A stretch of 64,000 nucleotides of DNA from Watersipora subatra. Lineage: Eukaryota; Bryozoa; Gymnolaemata; Cheilostomatida; Watersiporidae. This document shows, piece by piece, positions 25,401-34,500 of this stretch (position 1 is its first letter; every line of letters begins with the position of its first letter). The notes beneath the pieces are model-generated. The model was given only the letters and a program-made list of their open reading frames with translations, did no database searches and was not told the origin of the DNA. The stretch lies in contig NC_088711.1 of NCBI RefSeq assembly GCF_963576615.1, positions 59,004,248 through 59,068,247 on the forward strand, written 5' to 3'. Both the position numbers and the translations under genes were made by a program.

Positions 25401-28400
25401 TATGAACAGTAGGTAATCATGAGATACCTTGTTAAATATGAACAGTAGGTAATCATGAGATACCTTGTTAAATATGAACAGTAGGTAATCATGAGATACC
25501 TTGTTAAATATGAACAGTAGGTAATCATGAGATACCTTGTTAAATATGAACAGTAGGTAATCATGAGATACCTTGTTAAATATGAACAGTAGGTAATCAT
25601 GAGATACCTTGTTAAATATGAACAGTAGGTAATCATGAGAAACCTTGTTAAATATGAACAGTAGGTAATCATGAGATACCTTGTTAAATATGAACAGTAG
25701 GTAATCATGAGATACCTTGTTAAATATGAACAGTAGGTAATCATGAGATACCTTGTTAAATATGAACAGTAGGTAATCATGAGATACCTTGTTAAATATG
25801 AACAGTAGGTAATCATGAGATACCTTGTTAAATATGAACAGTAGGTAATCATGAGATACCTTGTTAAATATGAACAGTAGGTAATCATGAGATACCTTGT
25901 TAAATATGAACAGTAGGTAATCATGAGAAACCTTGTTAAATATGAACAGTAGGTAATCATGAGATACCTTGTTAAATATGAACAGTAGGTAATCATGAGA
26001 TACCTTGTTAAATATGAACAGTAGGTAATCATGAGATACCTTGTTAAATATGAACAGTAGGTAATCATGAGATACCTTGTTAAATATGAACAGTAGGTAA
26101 TCATGAGATACCTTGTTAAATATGAACAGTAGGTAATCATGAGATACCTTGTTAAATATGAACAGTAGGTAATCATGAGATACCTTGTTAAATATGAACA
26201 GTAGGTAATCATGAGATACCTTGTTAAATATGAACAGTAGGTAATCATGAGATACCTTGTTAAATATGAACAGTAGGTAATCATGAGAAACCTTGTTAAA
26301 TATGAACAGTAGGTAATCATGAGAAACCTTGTTAAATATGAACAGTAGGTAATCATGAGATACCTTGTTAAATATGAACTTAGACAAATTGTTAGTAGAT
26401 TTTATCAAAAACCTTTGGTATCTTATTATCATTTGCGATTTTTATGATGTTTGAGGTGATCTGACTGCCAAAATGTTTCAAGATTAAAATCAACCTTGAC
26501 AAAACTTGAGCAGGTAAAATGCTCAATTTGATCTTTTAATTTTGTGCAAGTTAATCTTTAACAGGAAGTTGTGGAAAATATAATATAATTGTGCTATATA
26601 ATATAATAAATATAATATAGCTGTGCTATATAATATAATAAATATAATATAATGAATTGGCAAAGTACTCAATAGTTAACTAGACCTTTGAGTAGACTCA
26701 ACGAAGGTGACACGACTCTTGTTTGTTGAAACCAATAATAAAAGGCTGACTCCAAAACATTGGTATTTTCATGAAAAATAACGCCAGGTGCTCACATCAC
26801 CAAGTTGATATCTATACATTTTCCAATGCTGGCAGTCGGTGAGACTAGCATCATCTGCTATCTTATGATTGTGTGTAGTGCGCTGATATAACTGTATATA
26901 AAGTATACGTTTGTTATCACCCTTGAATAGCCTTAGAACCTTGAACATTTTTTGTAGGATGGGTTAATGAGTTTTTATCTTGGCCTGCCTTTGTCCCCCT
27001 CGGCCGCATGACATACTGCGCATATCTTGTTCATCCTGTTATCATGACTGTCATGTCTATGGCTAGTCTTAGTAAAGTCAAGTGGACTCAAATCACCCTT
27101 GTAAGTATTAGCAACTTGCTAGTTGTATCACTTTGCCAGTTGTGAGTATTTCATCACTAAGTGTAAATGATACTAAATATTAATAGTTGTTACAGTTACT
27201 TTGCTAGTTGTTGCCAGTACAATGCCAATCACTATAGGGTTGTCTATAAGGTACTAAATGCACTGCTTGTAGATACTCGTTGCTTGTTTTTCTAGCTACA
27301 GTTTTCTCACATAAGCAGATAGTTGATAGGCAAGCTTGCTGACAGAATATTGTTTACATTCTGTTCAATAACTCCTATTAAAAAGAAACTGCAGACTCCT
27401 TCAAGAAATGTGGAGTTGCGAACTCTTTGATTAACTTTAGTTAATCCTGATTACCTCGCTTATTATTGTCAAATTTTCACTATTTGTGTTATAATGTCTA
27501 TTCAATTTATTTTATTCACGTGTTTACTAAAGTATTTGAGGGATGAAGTCATATCCTTAACTTTTTAGATAGTTGATTGTAGCTGTTTGCAGCTCGTGTA
27601 TTTCTGTTCGAAATGAAATGCCTCCGGCTATCAATTTGCAGTACAATAATAGCAATATTAAAACTTTTTATATTTTACTAATGTTTATTATAGACAGCAT
27701 ATAACTCTGAACTTCACATAACATATTGCCAGTCAAAACCATGTAAATAACACTCTTTCTCAAGTTCAAAACTACCATGCTCTTTAAATGTTTTTTCTAG
27801 AGTGCTTATACTCAGCTACTGGTGTTGGAAACAAAGTTGAAAATTGATGTCGCTGTTTATATTTGTGCACTGCTCTCTGCTGTCTACAGTTCATAGCAGT
27901 ATAATGACATCAAACAATAGCTCATATATTGATTAGATTGATAGATTGATTAGACTTGTTCTGTCCGTGACCTTGATCAGTGTTTGTTTCCATTACCAGT
28001 AACGGAGTAAAACCTTTTTTTATCAAACTTTTTTTATCCTTTTTTTACAAAATATCTTGAAGGAGAGTAAATAATGTTCAACCACTGTAACTATTGTAAG
28101 AATGCAGTATTTGCATGGTGTAATCTGACAATATTGATGTAAACTTCATTGAATTTTTATCAACTCTACATTCCATCATGGTGGAATGAAATGATAGGTA
28201 TGATACGTCTGGTCTACTTGCTGGCATTTTATGGCTCTATAACACCTTGTACTATCTGTTATCTGTTTAGCCTGTTTATGAAACACTACAGGGAAGTTTG
28301 TGATTGGATTAAGCTGTTATTCTCTATGTGTAAGCTCCCCAGCAAGCAAAACTTCTACTATGAAAGCGTGCAGAGGGAGAGAGACCTGTTTAATTGTCAT

Positions 28401-28572
28401 TTGATTCTTTGATCTATCAGATATTATTTGTTTATTGTAGATCTACATGTTTGCTGGCTACCTAACTCTTTCGTACGCAGTTGGATTCCTCTTTTCTCTC
28501 GTCTTTGAAGCTCCCTTCATGCTGATAGACAAAAAGTACCTGACAGGAAGACTATCTAAATCTATTAAGTGA
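4495..28572 (+). CDS. nrf-6: NRF-6-like multi-pass acyltransferase, 13 coding exons, 729 aa
   Basis: Exons: 4495-4810, 4917-5093, 5565-5718, 7306-7505, 11095-11262, 14306-14507, 15530-15698, 16892-16971, 17350-17475, 20178-20310, 22695-22884, 26958-27100, 28441-28572. All borders are GT/AG, all phases agree, and the sum is 2190 nt. Residues 1-22 look like a signal peptide (MINRLSLIS start, hydrophobic core, AVSA). An extracellular NRF domain follows (about 40-200), with DSWGKP, WLGDYAEC and CFPSGCSE motifs. A first membrane helix lies near 217-237, then an acidic linker, then an acyltransferase-3 domain (about 310-715). Family landmarks are GIRFISMTWVVLGHT with the likely catalytic His329, NATVSVDSFFVLSA, HRYLR, CAAWGWYLSNDFQFF and GRMTYCAYLVHP. 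The family moves lipids or drugs across membranes and is named from fluoxetine-resistant worm mutants; the substrate here is unknown. The same frame opens at 4375, but the ATG at 4495 gives the signal peptide. A ttgtag acceptor at 4458 suggests an upstream 5' UTR exon. Length is normal for the family. Paralogues are common, so the symbol marks family only. Confidence 0.93.
5719..7305. other. NRF-6-like intron 3, no recognised element
   Basis: Bounded by exons 3 and 4 with gtaagt and ttgcag. It holds several short open frames on both strands, the longest 114 codons on the minus strand at 6258-6602, none with a recognisable domain. The preceding intron 2 (5094-5564) is similarly featureless. 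Confidence 0.55.
7506..11094. other. NRF-6-like intron 4
   Basis: Apart from the long-TIR element at 8185-9060, nothing is recognisable. The 2-kb stretch 9061-11094 is AT-rich with no coding or repeat signal that I can name. Confidence 0.55.
8185..9060. mobile_element. Non-autonomous DNA transposon with about 120-bp terminal inverted repeats
   Basis: The left end 8189-8312 (AGGTTGACTTGCAACAAAAT onward) reappears as reverse complement at about 8943-9056. Both arms share the stretches rich in ATTCACATTAC, GATTCACCATGTC, TTACTCTGTTGTGTTGTA and AGCTCTTAAAAGCT, with about 10-15% divergence. TTAA at 8185-8188 and 9057-9060 could be a piggyBac-type target duplication; a TA duplication with AAGG ends fits equally well. 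The 630-bp centre has open frames on both strands (8693-8938 minus, 8739-8945 plus) but no transposase motif. It lies in intron 4 of the NRF-6-like gene. Confidence 0.8.
11365..11642 (+). repeat. Dispersed repeat R1, copy 1 left part (split by Helitron)
   Basis: About 278 bp closely matching 14817-15075, with landmarks AATATGAGTCGTT, ATACATGTGTGATGCACAGA, CCAGTTATGTCGTTGTTAAA and GGCAGTCAAATCACCTC. The copy stops abruptly at 11642 where the Helitron begins; its missing right part resumes at 14091. This gives an internal control for the Helitron borders. Confidence 0.88.
12655..12833. mobile_element. Pogo/Tigger-like 3'-end fragment inside the Helitron
   Basis: TCTCGAACCACTCGGTTTTC and TCGAGAACTGAGGTTCCACT followed by TA resemble the 3' ends of Tigger/pogo elements. 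Only this terminal piece is present, with no matching left end, and it sits between the two related Helitron-end segments. Recognition is by familiar sequence pattern only. Confidence 0.45.
13041..13069 (+). terminator. Internal Helitron 3' terminator hairpin
   Basis: A perfect 6-bp stem (ACCCGG / CCGGGT) with a 6-nt loop is followed by AGCACAG and CTAG, the canonical 3' architecture of Helitrons. It is not the present outer end of the insertion: the base after CTAG is C, and the true outer end is at 14090. Confidence 0.75.
13140..13735. repeat. GC-rich minisatellite with a 166-167 bp higher-order period
   Basis: Short units built on GCGAGGCGATTGATT and relatives (roughly 10-16 bp) are arranged in larger blocks. 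The marker GATTGGTTGCGAGACGATTG recurs at 13184, 13351 and 13517, giving periods of 167 and 166 bp. Base composition is far richer in G than the surroundings. Open minus-strand frames (13179-13739 and others) encode only low-complexity peptide and are not genes. Confidence 0.9.
14091..14222 (+). repeat. Dispersed repeat R1, copy 1 right part
   Basis: Continues the copy broken at 11642. TTTCTGATAAAATCTACTAA, GTAAGTTCATCTTTAATCAA and CCTGAAATCACTCCTGTAAT align with 15104-15212 of copy 2. It ends about 80 bases before exon 6 of the NRF-6-like gene. Confidence 0.85.
14817..15212 (+). repeat. Dispersed repeat R1, copy 2, about 396 bp
   Basis: Uninterrupted R1 copy in intron 6, in the same orientation as copy 1 and roughly 80-85% identical by eye. 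With the Helitron removed, the two copies are about 1 kb apart and flank exon 6. A further partial copy of the R1 tail follows at about 15243-15305, after a (GAT)n run. Confidence 0.85.
15312..15432. repeat. 39-bp tandem repeat, three copies
   Basis: The unit begins TGTTATCACATCAGCCTTAG and ends GAATCTACTGTC. The copies are nearly identical, the first differing in GTGGTAG versus GTGCTAG. The period is a multiple of three, so short frames stay open on both strands, but no protein is indicated. Confidence 0.9.
15811..16583. repeat. 16-bp minisatellite, about 48 copies
   Basis: The unit is GTGTGTCAGTTACCTT with occasional variants (GTATGT, GCATCA, TTATCTT, TTGCCTT). Because 16 is not a multiple of three, every forward frame cycles through the same 16-residue peptide, giving long spurious frames of 283, 194 and 140 codons. 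It lies in intron 7 of the NRF-6-like gene, between exons ending 15698 and starting 16892. Confidence 0.97.
17645..17735 (+). repeat. Dispersed 85-bp repeat, copy 1
   Basis: CATACAGCCCACGACCAAAG and GATGGTTGAGAAATGCAATA are shared with 31775-31855 in the same orientation, with only a few mismatches. The second copy lies in PRPF18 intron 7, so this is a dispersed family rather than a local duplication. Class unknown. Confidence 0.8.
19660..19740 (+). repeat. tRNA-derived SINE candidate
   Basis: GTGGCCTAATGGGTTAG fits a D-arm/A box. CTCGCC-TTGTGAA-CGGGAG forms an anticodon-like arm with GTG in the loop. GGTTCTGAGATTAACT is a degenerate T-arm/B box. The decayed B box rules out a normal tRNA gene. 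The SINE body may extend towards 19850. Confidence 0.42.
20311..22694. other. NRF-6-like intron 10, no recognised element
   Basis: AT-rich with only short open frames. A slightly GC-richer patch near 22360-22430 could be a transposon fragment, but I cannot support a class. Confidence 0.5.
23098..26379. repeat. 36-bp satellite array, 91 exact copies
   Basis: The unit begins ATGAACAGTAGG. From 23098 to 26373 it repeats 91 times with no insertion or deletion, then breaks off after ATGAAC (26374-26379). Only one site, unit position 24, varies: T in 81 copies and A in units 3, 16, 24, 35, 43, 55, 71, 79, 89 and 90. The period is a multiple of three and stop-free in two minus-strand frames, producing meaningless frames of 1114 and 1086 codons. 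The array fills most of intron 11 of the NRF-6-like gene and runs directly into an R1 copy. Confidence 0.98.
26362..26520 (-). repeat. Dispersed repeat R1, truncated inverted copy
   Basis: Reverse-strand match to R1: GTTAGTAGATTTTATC, GATGTTTGAGGTGATCTGAC and GTTTCAAGATTAAAATCAA. Its end overlaps the last satellite unit: CTTGTTAAATATGAACTTAG aligns with the R1 reverse sequence CTTTGATTAAAGATGAACTT. Confidence 0.8.
26578..26655. repeat. Short AT-rich tandem repeat
   Basis: Two near-identical units of ATAATATAATAAATATAATA type, joined by GCTGTGCTATATAA, form a low-complexity stretch in intron 11. Confidence 0.7.
27101..28440. other. NRF-6-like intron 12, no recognised element
   Basis: AT-rich with no repeat or coding signal apart from an 87-codon open frame at 28149-28412. 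That frame has no known motif and ends before the exon 13 acceptor. Confidence 0.5.
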
Positions 28573-30730
28573 AGACGACTATGAAACATAACGAGTCTAC
28601 AGACAGTGTCAGCATTTCTTTTGTAAAATGAATGAATAGATAATTTATGAAATGAGCGATCGACACCATATTTAACATAGATCACTATTAATTACTCTCT
28701 GTTGACAGCCGTTAGCTCAAAACCAGCCCTCAACTTGCATTTTTAGTAAACATTAAGATTCAGTAGTAAAGCAAACATTTGTGGAAATCTCTGGAGTTGG
28801 GTGCTCTCAATCACTTCTTTATCTAATTAAAAATGCATATCATGAGATGAGCACTAGCTTATTTGCATCATCCTTCCCTTGAAACTTTTTTTTTAGCTTT
28901 ATTCAATGTTTTACCTCAATAGTTTTGCTCAAAGCATGTACTGTTCATTCGTTATAGATAGTGTTGGTGGTATTATTTTACCAGACTAGGGGATGAATAG
29001 TTGGTTATTAACAAATCCTTTGAATATCGTTAAGAGTTACGTTATGTGAATGCTCTGCGCTGCCAATACTTATACATATTAAGATTGATCTATTTTCCAA
29101 GTGTGTGTAACCCTGTTCTGCGGCCAGATTTTGCGATATTTTTATATAGCAGTTCTTAATTTTCTTCTATGATTTCAAACAATTTCTAATTTTTTGAACA
29201 TTTATGGATTATATTTCCTTTGTGACTTCAACTAGGCTCCATTATAATATAATATAGTATGTAATAGTAATAATAGTAATATTTGTCATAATTGCTATAT
29301 GTGTCATGAGGTTAGCATGCAAATAAACTTAGCATACGGATTTAGTCACTTCACAAAGGCAAGGGTAGATAACTTTACTTACTTACCAGAGCTCACTTTC
29401 CACTTTCTCACTTACCAGAGCTCACCAGAGACCACAACTTCAGCTACTTCCTGCCTAAAGCTACACGACCCTCTACTTATGAAGGGAGTTATTCTCTCCC
29501 TTACTGGGCCCTTACTATCATAACAATCTCTCAGAATGATGAGTGAGCAAAAACTCAACTTCTAAAGTTATTGTGATGAATTGTCCTTTTGTGATTTGTG
29601 ATAGCTGCAGTGCATAGTGAAGAGCTGCCTATGCCAAACTACAAAATACATCAAATATTACATTGCAGTGTTAATTAATACCTTGAACAATCCTACATGG
29701 GCTAGAGAGCTGTTTATTTAACAATAGAACTAAATACTAGTAGATGAAAATATGAATAAAGTGTACCAGGTACCTTTTCAGTCAGTGTAGATACATCTGA
29801 AGAACTAAATACCTCCCATAAAGTTCCTTACAGAGTAATTGTGCTTTGGACAGTACAGCCAAGCCAAAATAAGTGAAATCACTAAATGTTTATAAGATGT
29901 GGAATTTACAAAGTTTGCACACGCTATACATTTGGTTATAAATTTTGATAATTTTATGGCGTTCTCGATCATTGCCTCCTAGATGTCTATTTTTTCCATT
30001 CTTTAAAACTTGTTTAGTCATTGGTCTTAGTTGTTCAGATAATACAATCTATCGTTTTGTAGTTTTGCCAATTTACCCAATAGGATGACATTATTTTATA
30101 TCAAGTTATACATGTACATGGCTGGTTGTTGTCCCAAAATCTTTTGAGCTCAGGCAATGATGAAGCATTACAGAATGTCATTGACTTCCTTCCGCAAAAG
30201 TTCTTTTCATGAGTAAGATATGAGCTCTATGATCTCCTAATAGCTTGTTAGAGAATTGTAGAGCCTAGCTTGTACTCAACTGGCGGTCAAAATTGGGATT
30301 TGAGGTTGTAGGGGTGAGGATTACATGTACTAAATATGAAATGATAAAGTTAGTTACAGAAAACCACTGACTTCCACAACCTAGTGCACCTACGTGTAAC
30401 TGTTGTAATGAGCATCTAATATTTGCACGTCTCAAAGGTGAGACGACTCATGACTGTATCTTCATAGATGGTGCTTAATTTTCACCTACATTAGCTTTGC
30501 GCAAGATGAATAAGTGATGATATTAGAAAAACTGAGCAGTTGTATTTGTGTCTGAAATTTTTTTGAACATTAAATCTTGTGATCTTTTACTATTAAAAAA
30601 ATAAAGCTACCGTCTCAGCTAAATACGTATCTTACAAAACCTAGTAACTGTAAAATACAAACACCAAATTTTCTATTAATATTTATGTCACAGGTTTGTT
30701 TGTAGCGGGAGTATCATTATTCCAAATGAT

Positions 30731-31080
30731 TAAAAATGACATTTTAGCGCGAATAGCATTCAAGTTGTGTGGTTAGTTTTTACCTATAACTACTCTCATG
30801 AAAGAATATTCTAATCTACATGTAGACGTGGGGAGTAAAACACTGTTAGGTTGTGTGTATAAATACTTGTTCAATCTATGTGGAGTTTCTCATATAATTT
30901 GATATAATAGTTTTTGTTAAAATGATCTGTTTTAACCAGACGTTTATGCTAGTTTAACACTAAACTTTTCTAGCACAGCTTTAAACTGTTTAAACAATAA
31001 CATTTTTTTCATATGATTCATGTGACCACGGTAACATGGTGACACTTGTAATGACAAGTCCATAGAGTAATGTAAATTTA
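30731..31080 (+). repeat. Dispersed repeat R2, copy 1, about 350 bp
   Basis: Shares with 35010-35388 the blocks TTAAAAATGACATTT, TGTGTGGTTAGTTT, GTGGGGAGTA, GATCTGTTTTA-like and CTTATGATTCATGTGRCCA. Identity is roughly 70-75% by eye, so the copies are old. There are no clear terminal repeats and no coding. Confidence 0.65.
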
Positions 31081-31301
31081 ATAAATCACCGTCATGATTG
31101 GCTACATAATACTATTTACAGTGTTTATTCAACCATAACTGACCAACCAATTGGCACCAACGATGAGAAAGCACCAATGAGAACGCTTAATACGTTTAAT
31201 AAAAAGTGGGAAAGTAGATAATGAACTTCTGATCGTACCATGGAAATTCCACCAGTCACATTCAGCATGAGGAGAAACACAGCTACTGTACAAAGCTGAA
31301 G

Positions 31302-31307
31302 TTTATT
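31302..31307 (-). promoter_or_regulatory. Candidate polyadenylation signal of PRPF18
   Basis: AATAAA on the minus strand, 224-229 bases downstream of the PRPF18 stop at 31531. It is the closest canonical hexamer I see; no cleavage site can be shown. Confidence 0.4.
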
Positions 31308-31530
31308 CTGTATAATATACATGTTTTGATGACTACACATCTATAAGTATACACAAACAGTTGTATATGATGAATGGAGACTGTAACAAGTAAGAAAGTT
31401 TAAAACGCTACAAGCTTTACATTATTCAATGGAGACTATATGTAAATGATGACAGAATAGGCTGATACTAGCAAAATAAAGGAAAAAAGCATTTTGATCA
31501 ACAGAAAGTCAGCTTGAATTGGAAGTGGTG

Positions 31531-34500
31531 TCAGGTGGTGGCAGGTGGCCTCTCATAATTGACCATACGAGAGAGATTTCCAGGGAAATATTTTTGTGCT
31601 TTTGTCATCAATCTTTTGACAGCCTATCAAAGAGTTAGATAAAATACTAAAATTGAGTGTGAAACTGCAACATCATGTAAATATATATTTTACGTACACA
31701 CTATATGCTTGCAAAATATATACTGTATATATACATGCAGTATGAATATCCTATACACGCATGGTATTACTAGAAATTTCACTATCATACAGCCCACGAC
31801 CAAAGTGATATTGGAAAAAAGAAAGGGTACTGATGGTTGAGAAATGCAATACTTACTATATACATATACATACACATACATTGTATATAAATAAAAGGTA
31901 TAACTTATATATAAATATGTATGGTGAATGTATATATTATGTAAGATAAGTATATATAGTTATTTATCGTACTTTTATGTTCAGAAGTAATTCTACTACT
32001 AAATCTAAATAGGATAAAGTAAAATTTAAAACTACAAAAATAATTGTTTACTTTTGTAAAGTAAAAAAATTACTGCTCTACGTAATTTCTGGAGTCTAAT
32101 TTTTCTTCACTAGAAAAAAGGCCACCTGACGAGCTACACTGCGAAACAAATTTGTAGCAAATAAAAATTTGACTTCCCAGATACGTAAGTATTATGTAAG
32201 ATATATTATATCTGAATTTGTATAGAGCAAGTCCAGGCAGATACAAACAGCATATTAACAAACATCACTAATGAGTAACCAAACACAGTTGAATAACTCA
32301 ATTGTTTTGGGAAGTATAAATATGGCGCTGTATTTGGCTCAGTACACATAATAGATTGGAATGTTCTGGTTATTCTGAAAACATGTGATGCACCAAGTTA
32401 CTTGTTTACGTGTCACACGACTACACGGATATGGCTAGTGAAAGCTAGCGAACAGTGATGATACCGATGCTGGCGACACAGCATCCTACAGTGTGCAAGT
32501 TTTATAAGAATATAATAAATAATGATAGAGTTGGTAAAGAAAGACTAGCTAAATGACTCCTTAGATTGATTAGATGATGACTTCATTTATCTGTTATACA
32601 GAGAGTGAGAGAACACATACCAGTTAGCTCTAATACTGAACAATGACCATAAAGGCTGGTTCACACTATGTCGCTGTATCTCGGTGTTGATGCCACAATA
32701 CTTTGGTGATTGTCGATGATAACAATGTTCACACTATCACAAACCCATCCGTGTTTACATCAGGAAATACTCCGTGACTTAGTGTTCTCATTTTCTTCAC
32801 AACTAACCACAGCAGAGTTTAGGCATCAGATGAATAATTACAAGTTGCCATAGTACACATCTGCTGACTGAGATTTGGTTAGAAAAGGAAGACACTCTGG
32901 TAGTCATTCAACCATTGTATCTGCCTCTAACCATCTTAACACGTCTCACTCGGTAGATGTGGCCTTCATCAGTGGCTTTTGAATGTTAATAACCATAGAT
33001 CTGTCGCTTTGGTCCAGGAATGAATTACTGAATTAACCAAATACTTTAAACTAAATTATGTGTTCACTTTAATTATCTTGTTAAAAATGACCTCTAGTTG
33101 GAGGGCTTTTGACTAAAGAAAACACAGCGGTCGGGTTATTTCTCAAAATCTTTAAGGCTGGTTCAGACTATATCGCCGTATCTTGGTGTTGATATATTGA
33201 TGCCACAATACTTGGTGATCGTCGATGATAGCGATGTTCACACTATCACAAACCCATCCGTGTTTACATCAGCAAATACTCCGTGACGTAGTGTTCTCAT
33301 TTTTCTTTTTAAGTTTTCCTGAAGAAACATCTTTGTTTTCGCATGACTGAAATCAAATACTAGTCCTGCAGCAGCCGTCATAAATGGAAAAAAATAATAT
33401 GCCATCGCCGAAATGGTTCACATTTGAAAGGCGGTCGTCGATACTCGGTGAAAGATCGGGAAAGTTTGACAGCTGCTTCATCGATACCATCGGTTTATGG
33501 TTCACATAATCGACGATGAGCGCCAAAAGGAAAACGCTGACATACGGCGATATAGTGTGAACCAGCCTTTCGAGTTTCTGGTTAGAACTTTGTGTAATAC
33601 ACCTGTACTCTTATTTATTCACTTTCTGAAGCCATTATTTCTAGAGACATTGAACTCTGGTGACATTGAGTTCAAGTGAAAATATGTCCTAGAGATACCT
33701 AATTCTATAAATGCACGCTATACACGCTGAGCTGTGGAGATATGGAGTTGTAGAAACAAAGAGTTCTAGTGCCAATCAGTTCTCAAAACTATGAGCTCCA
33801 GAGTCAATCAGTTCTTAAAACTATGAGCTCTAGAGACGATGAATTCTGGAAACGGCGACTACCTGGATATATTTTCTTTGAGTTTCATCGTTTAGCACAT
33901 GAGCAACATTCTTGTCATTGATCTTCTCTCGGCCCTTTCTAGCGTGAATGCCGACCATGGTAACACCGATTGGCCACGGAGCATTGCCTATAGCCATCTC
34001 CATGTACGCCTCATTTGCGGCTATGTAGTCACGTACCAATAGATGTTTGCACACATCTACCAGTCGGGCTAAGATATCAGGAGAGCATGACTACAACAAA
34101 GTGACCAGTAGCAATGGATGATCATTTCTGTGAAACAAATATTTACACGTATAGAGTGTAAATAATCTTCACTAGTGCTTCGTTGTGTATAATGACTAAA
34201 GTGTGAAAGTAATGGTGAAATTAATGGAAAAGTGCTCAGACCAATCGCGTGTGTGACAAACATCCTTCCATAGCTGCTGAATGATTTGCAGAAACAAATG
34301 GTGCATTCAATGTACTAGAGAACTAATTAAAGATGATAAACCATAAAAGGTTTTATTTTGAGGTGAATAATAGTATTTTCCCATGTTGACAAGCCCAATA
34401 GTACTAAAACCAATGTGTAATGGATTGATCTACTTAACTGTGTTGCTTATAAACAGGAAAAATTAATGAAAATGAAGCATAAATAGAATTGAAGCATGAA

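Larger units (their letters stand above)
28573..31530. other. Convergent intergenic region between NRF-6-like and PRPF18
   Basis: Contains both 3' UTRs. A plus-strand AATAAA lies at 29322-29327, about 750 bases past the NRF-6-like stop. For PRPF18, AATAAA on the minus strand at 31302-31307 is 224 bases past its stop and is the better supported candidate. A dispersed repeat copy lies at 30731-31080. Nothing else is recognisable. Confidence 0.5.
31624..33862. other. PRPF18 intron 7
   Basis: Holds the second copy of the 85-bp dispersed repeat (31775-31855) and two related miniature-element copies (32652-32796 and 33154-33569). The remainder is AT-rich and unremarkable. Confidence 0.6.

Noticed and set aside
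23088..26432. Minus-strand open frames of 1114 and 1086 codons
   Set aside because: They are pure translation of the 36-bp satellite, which has no stop in two frames; 12-residue perfect repeats with no flanking coding signal, inside an intron.
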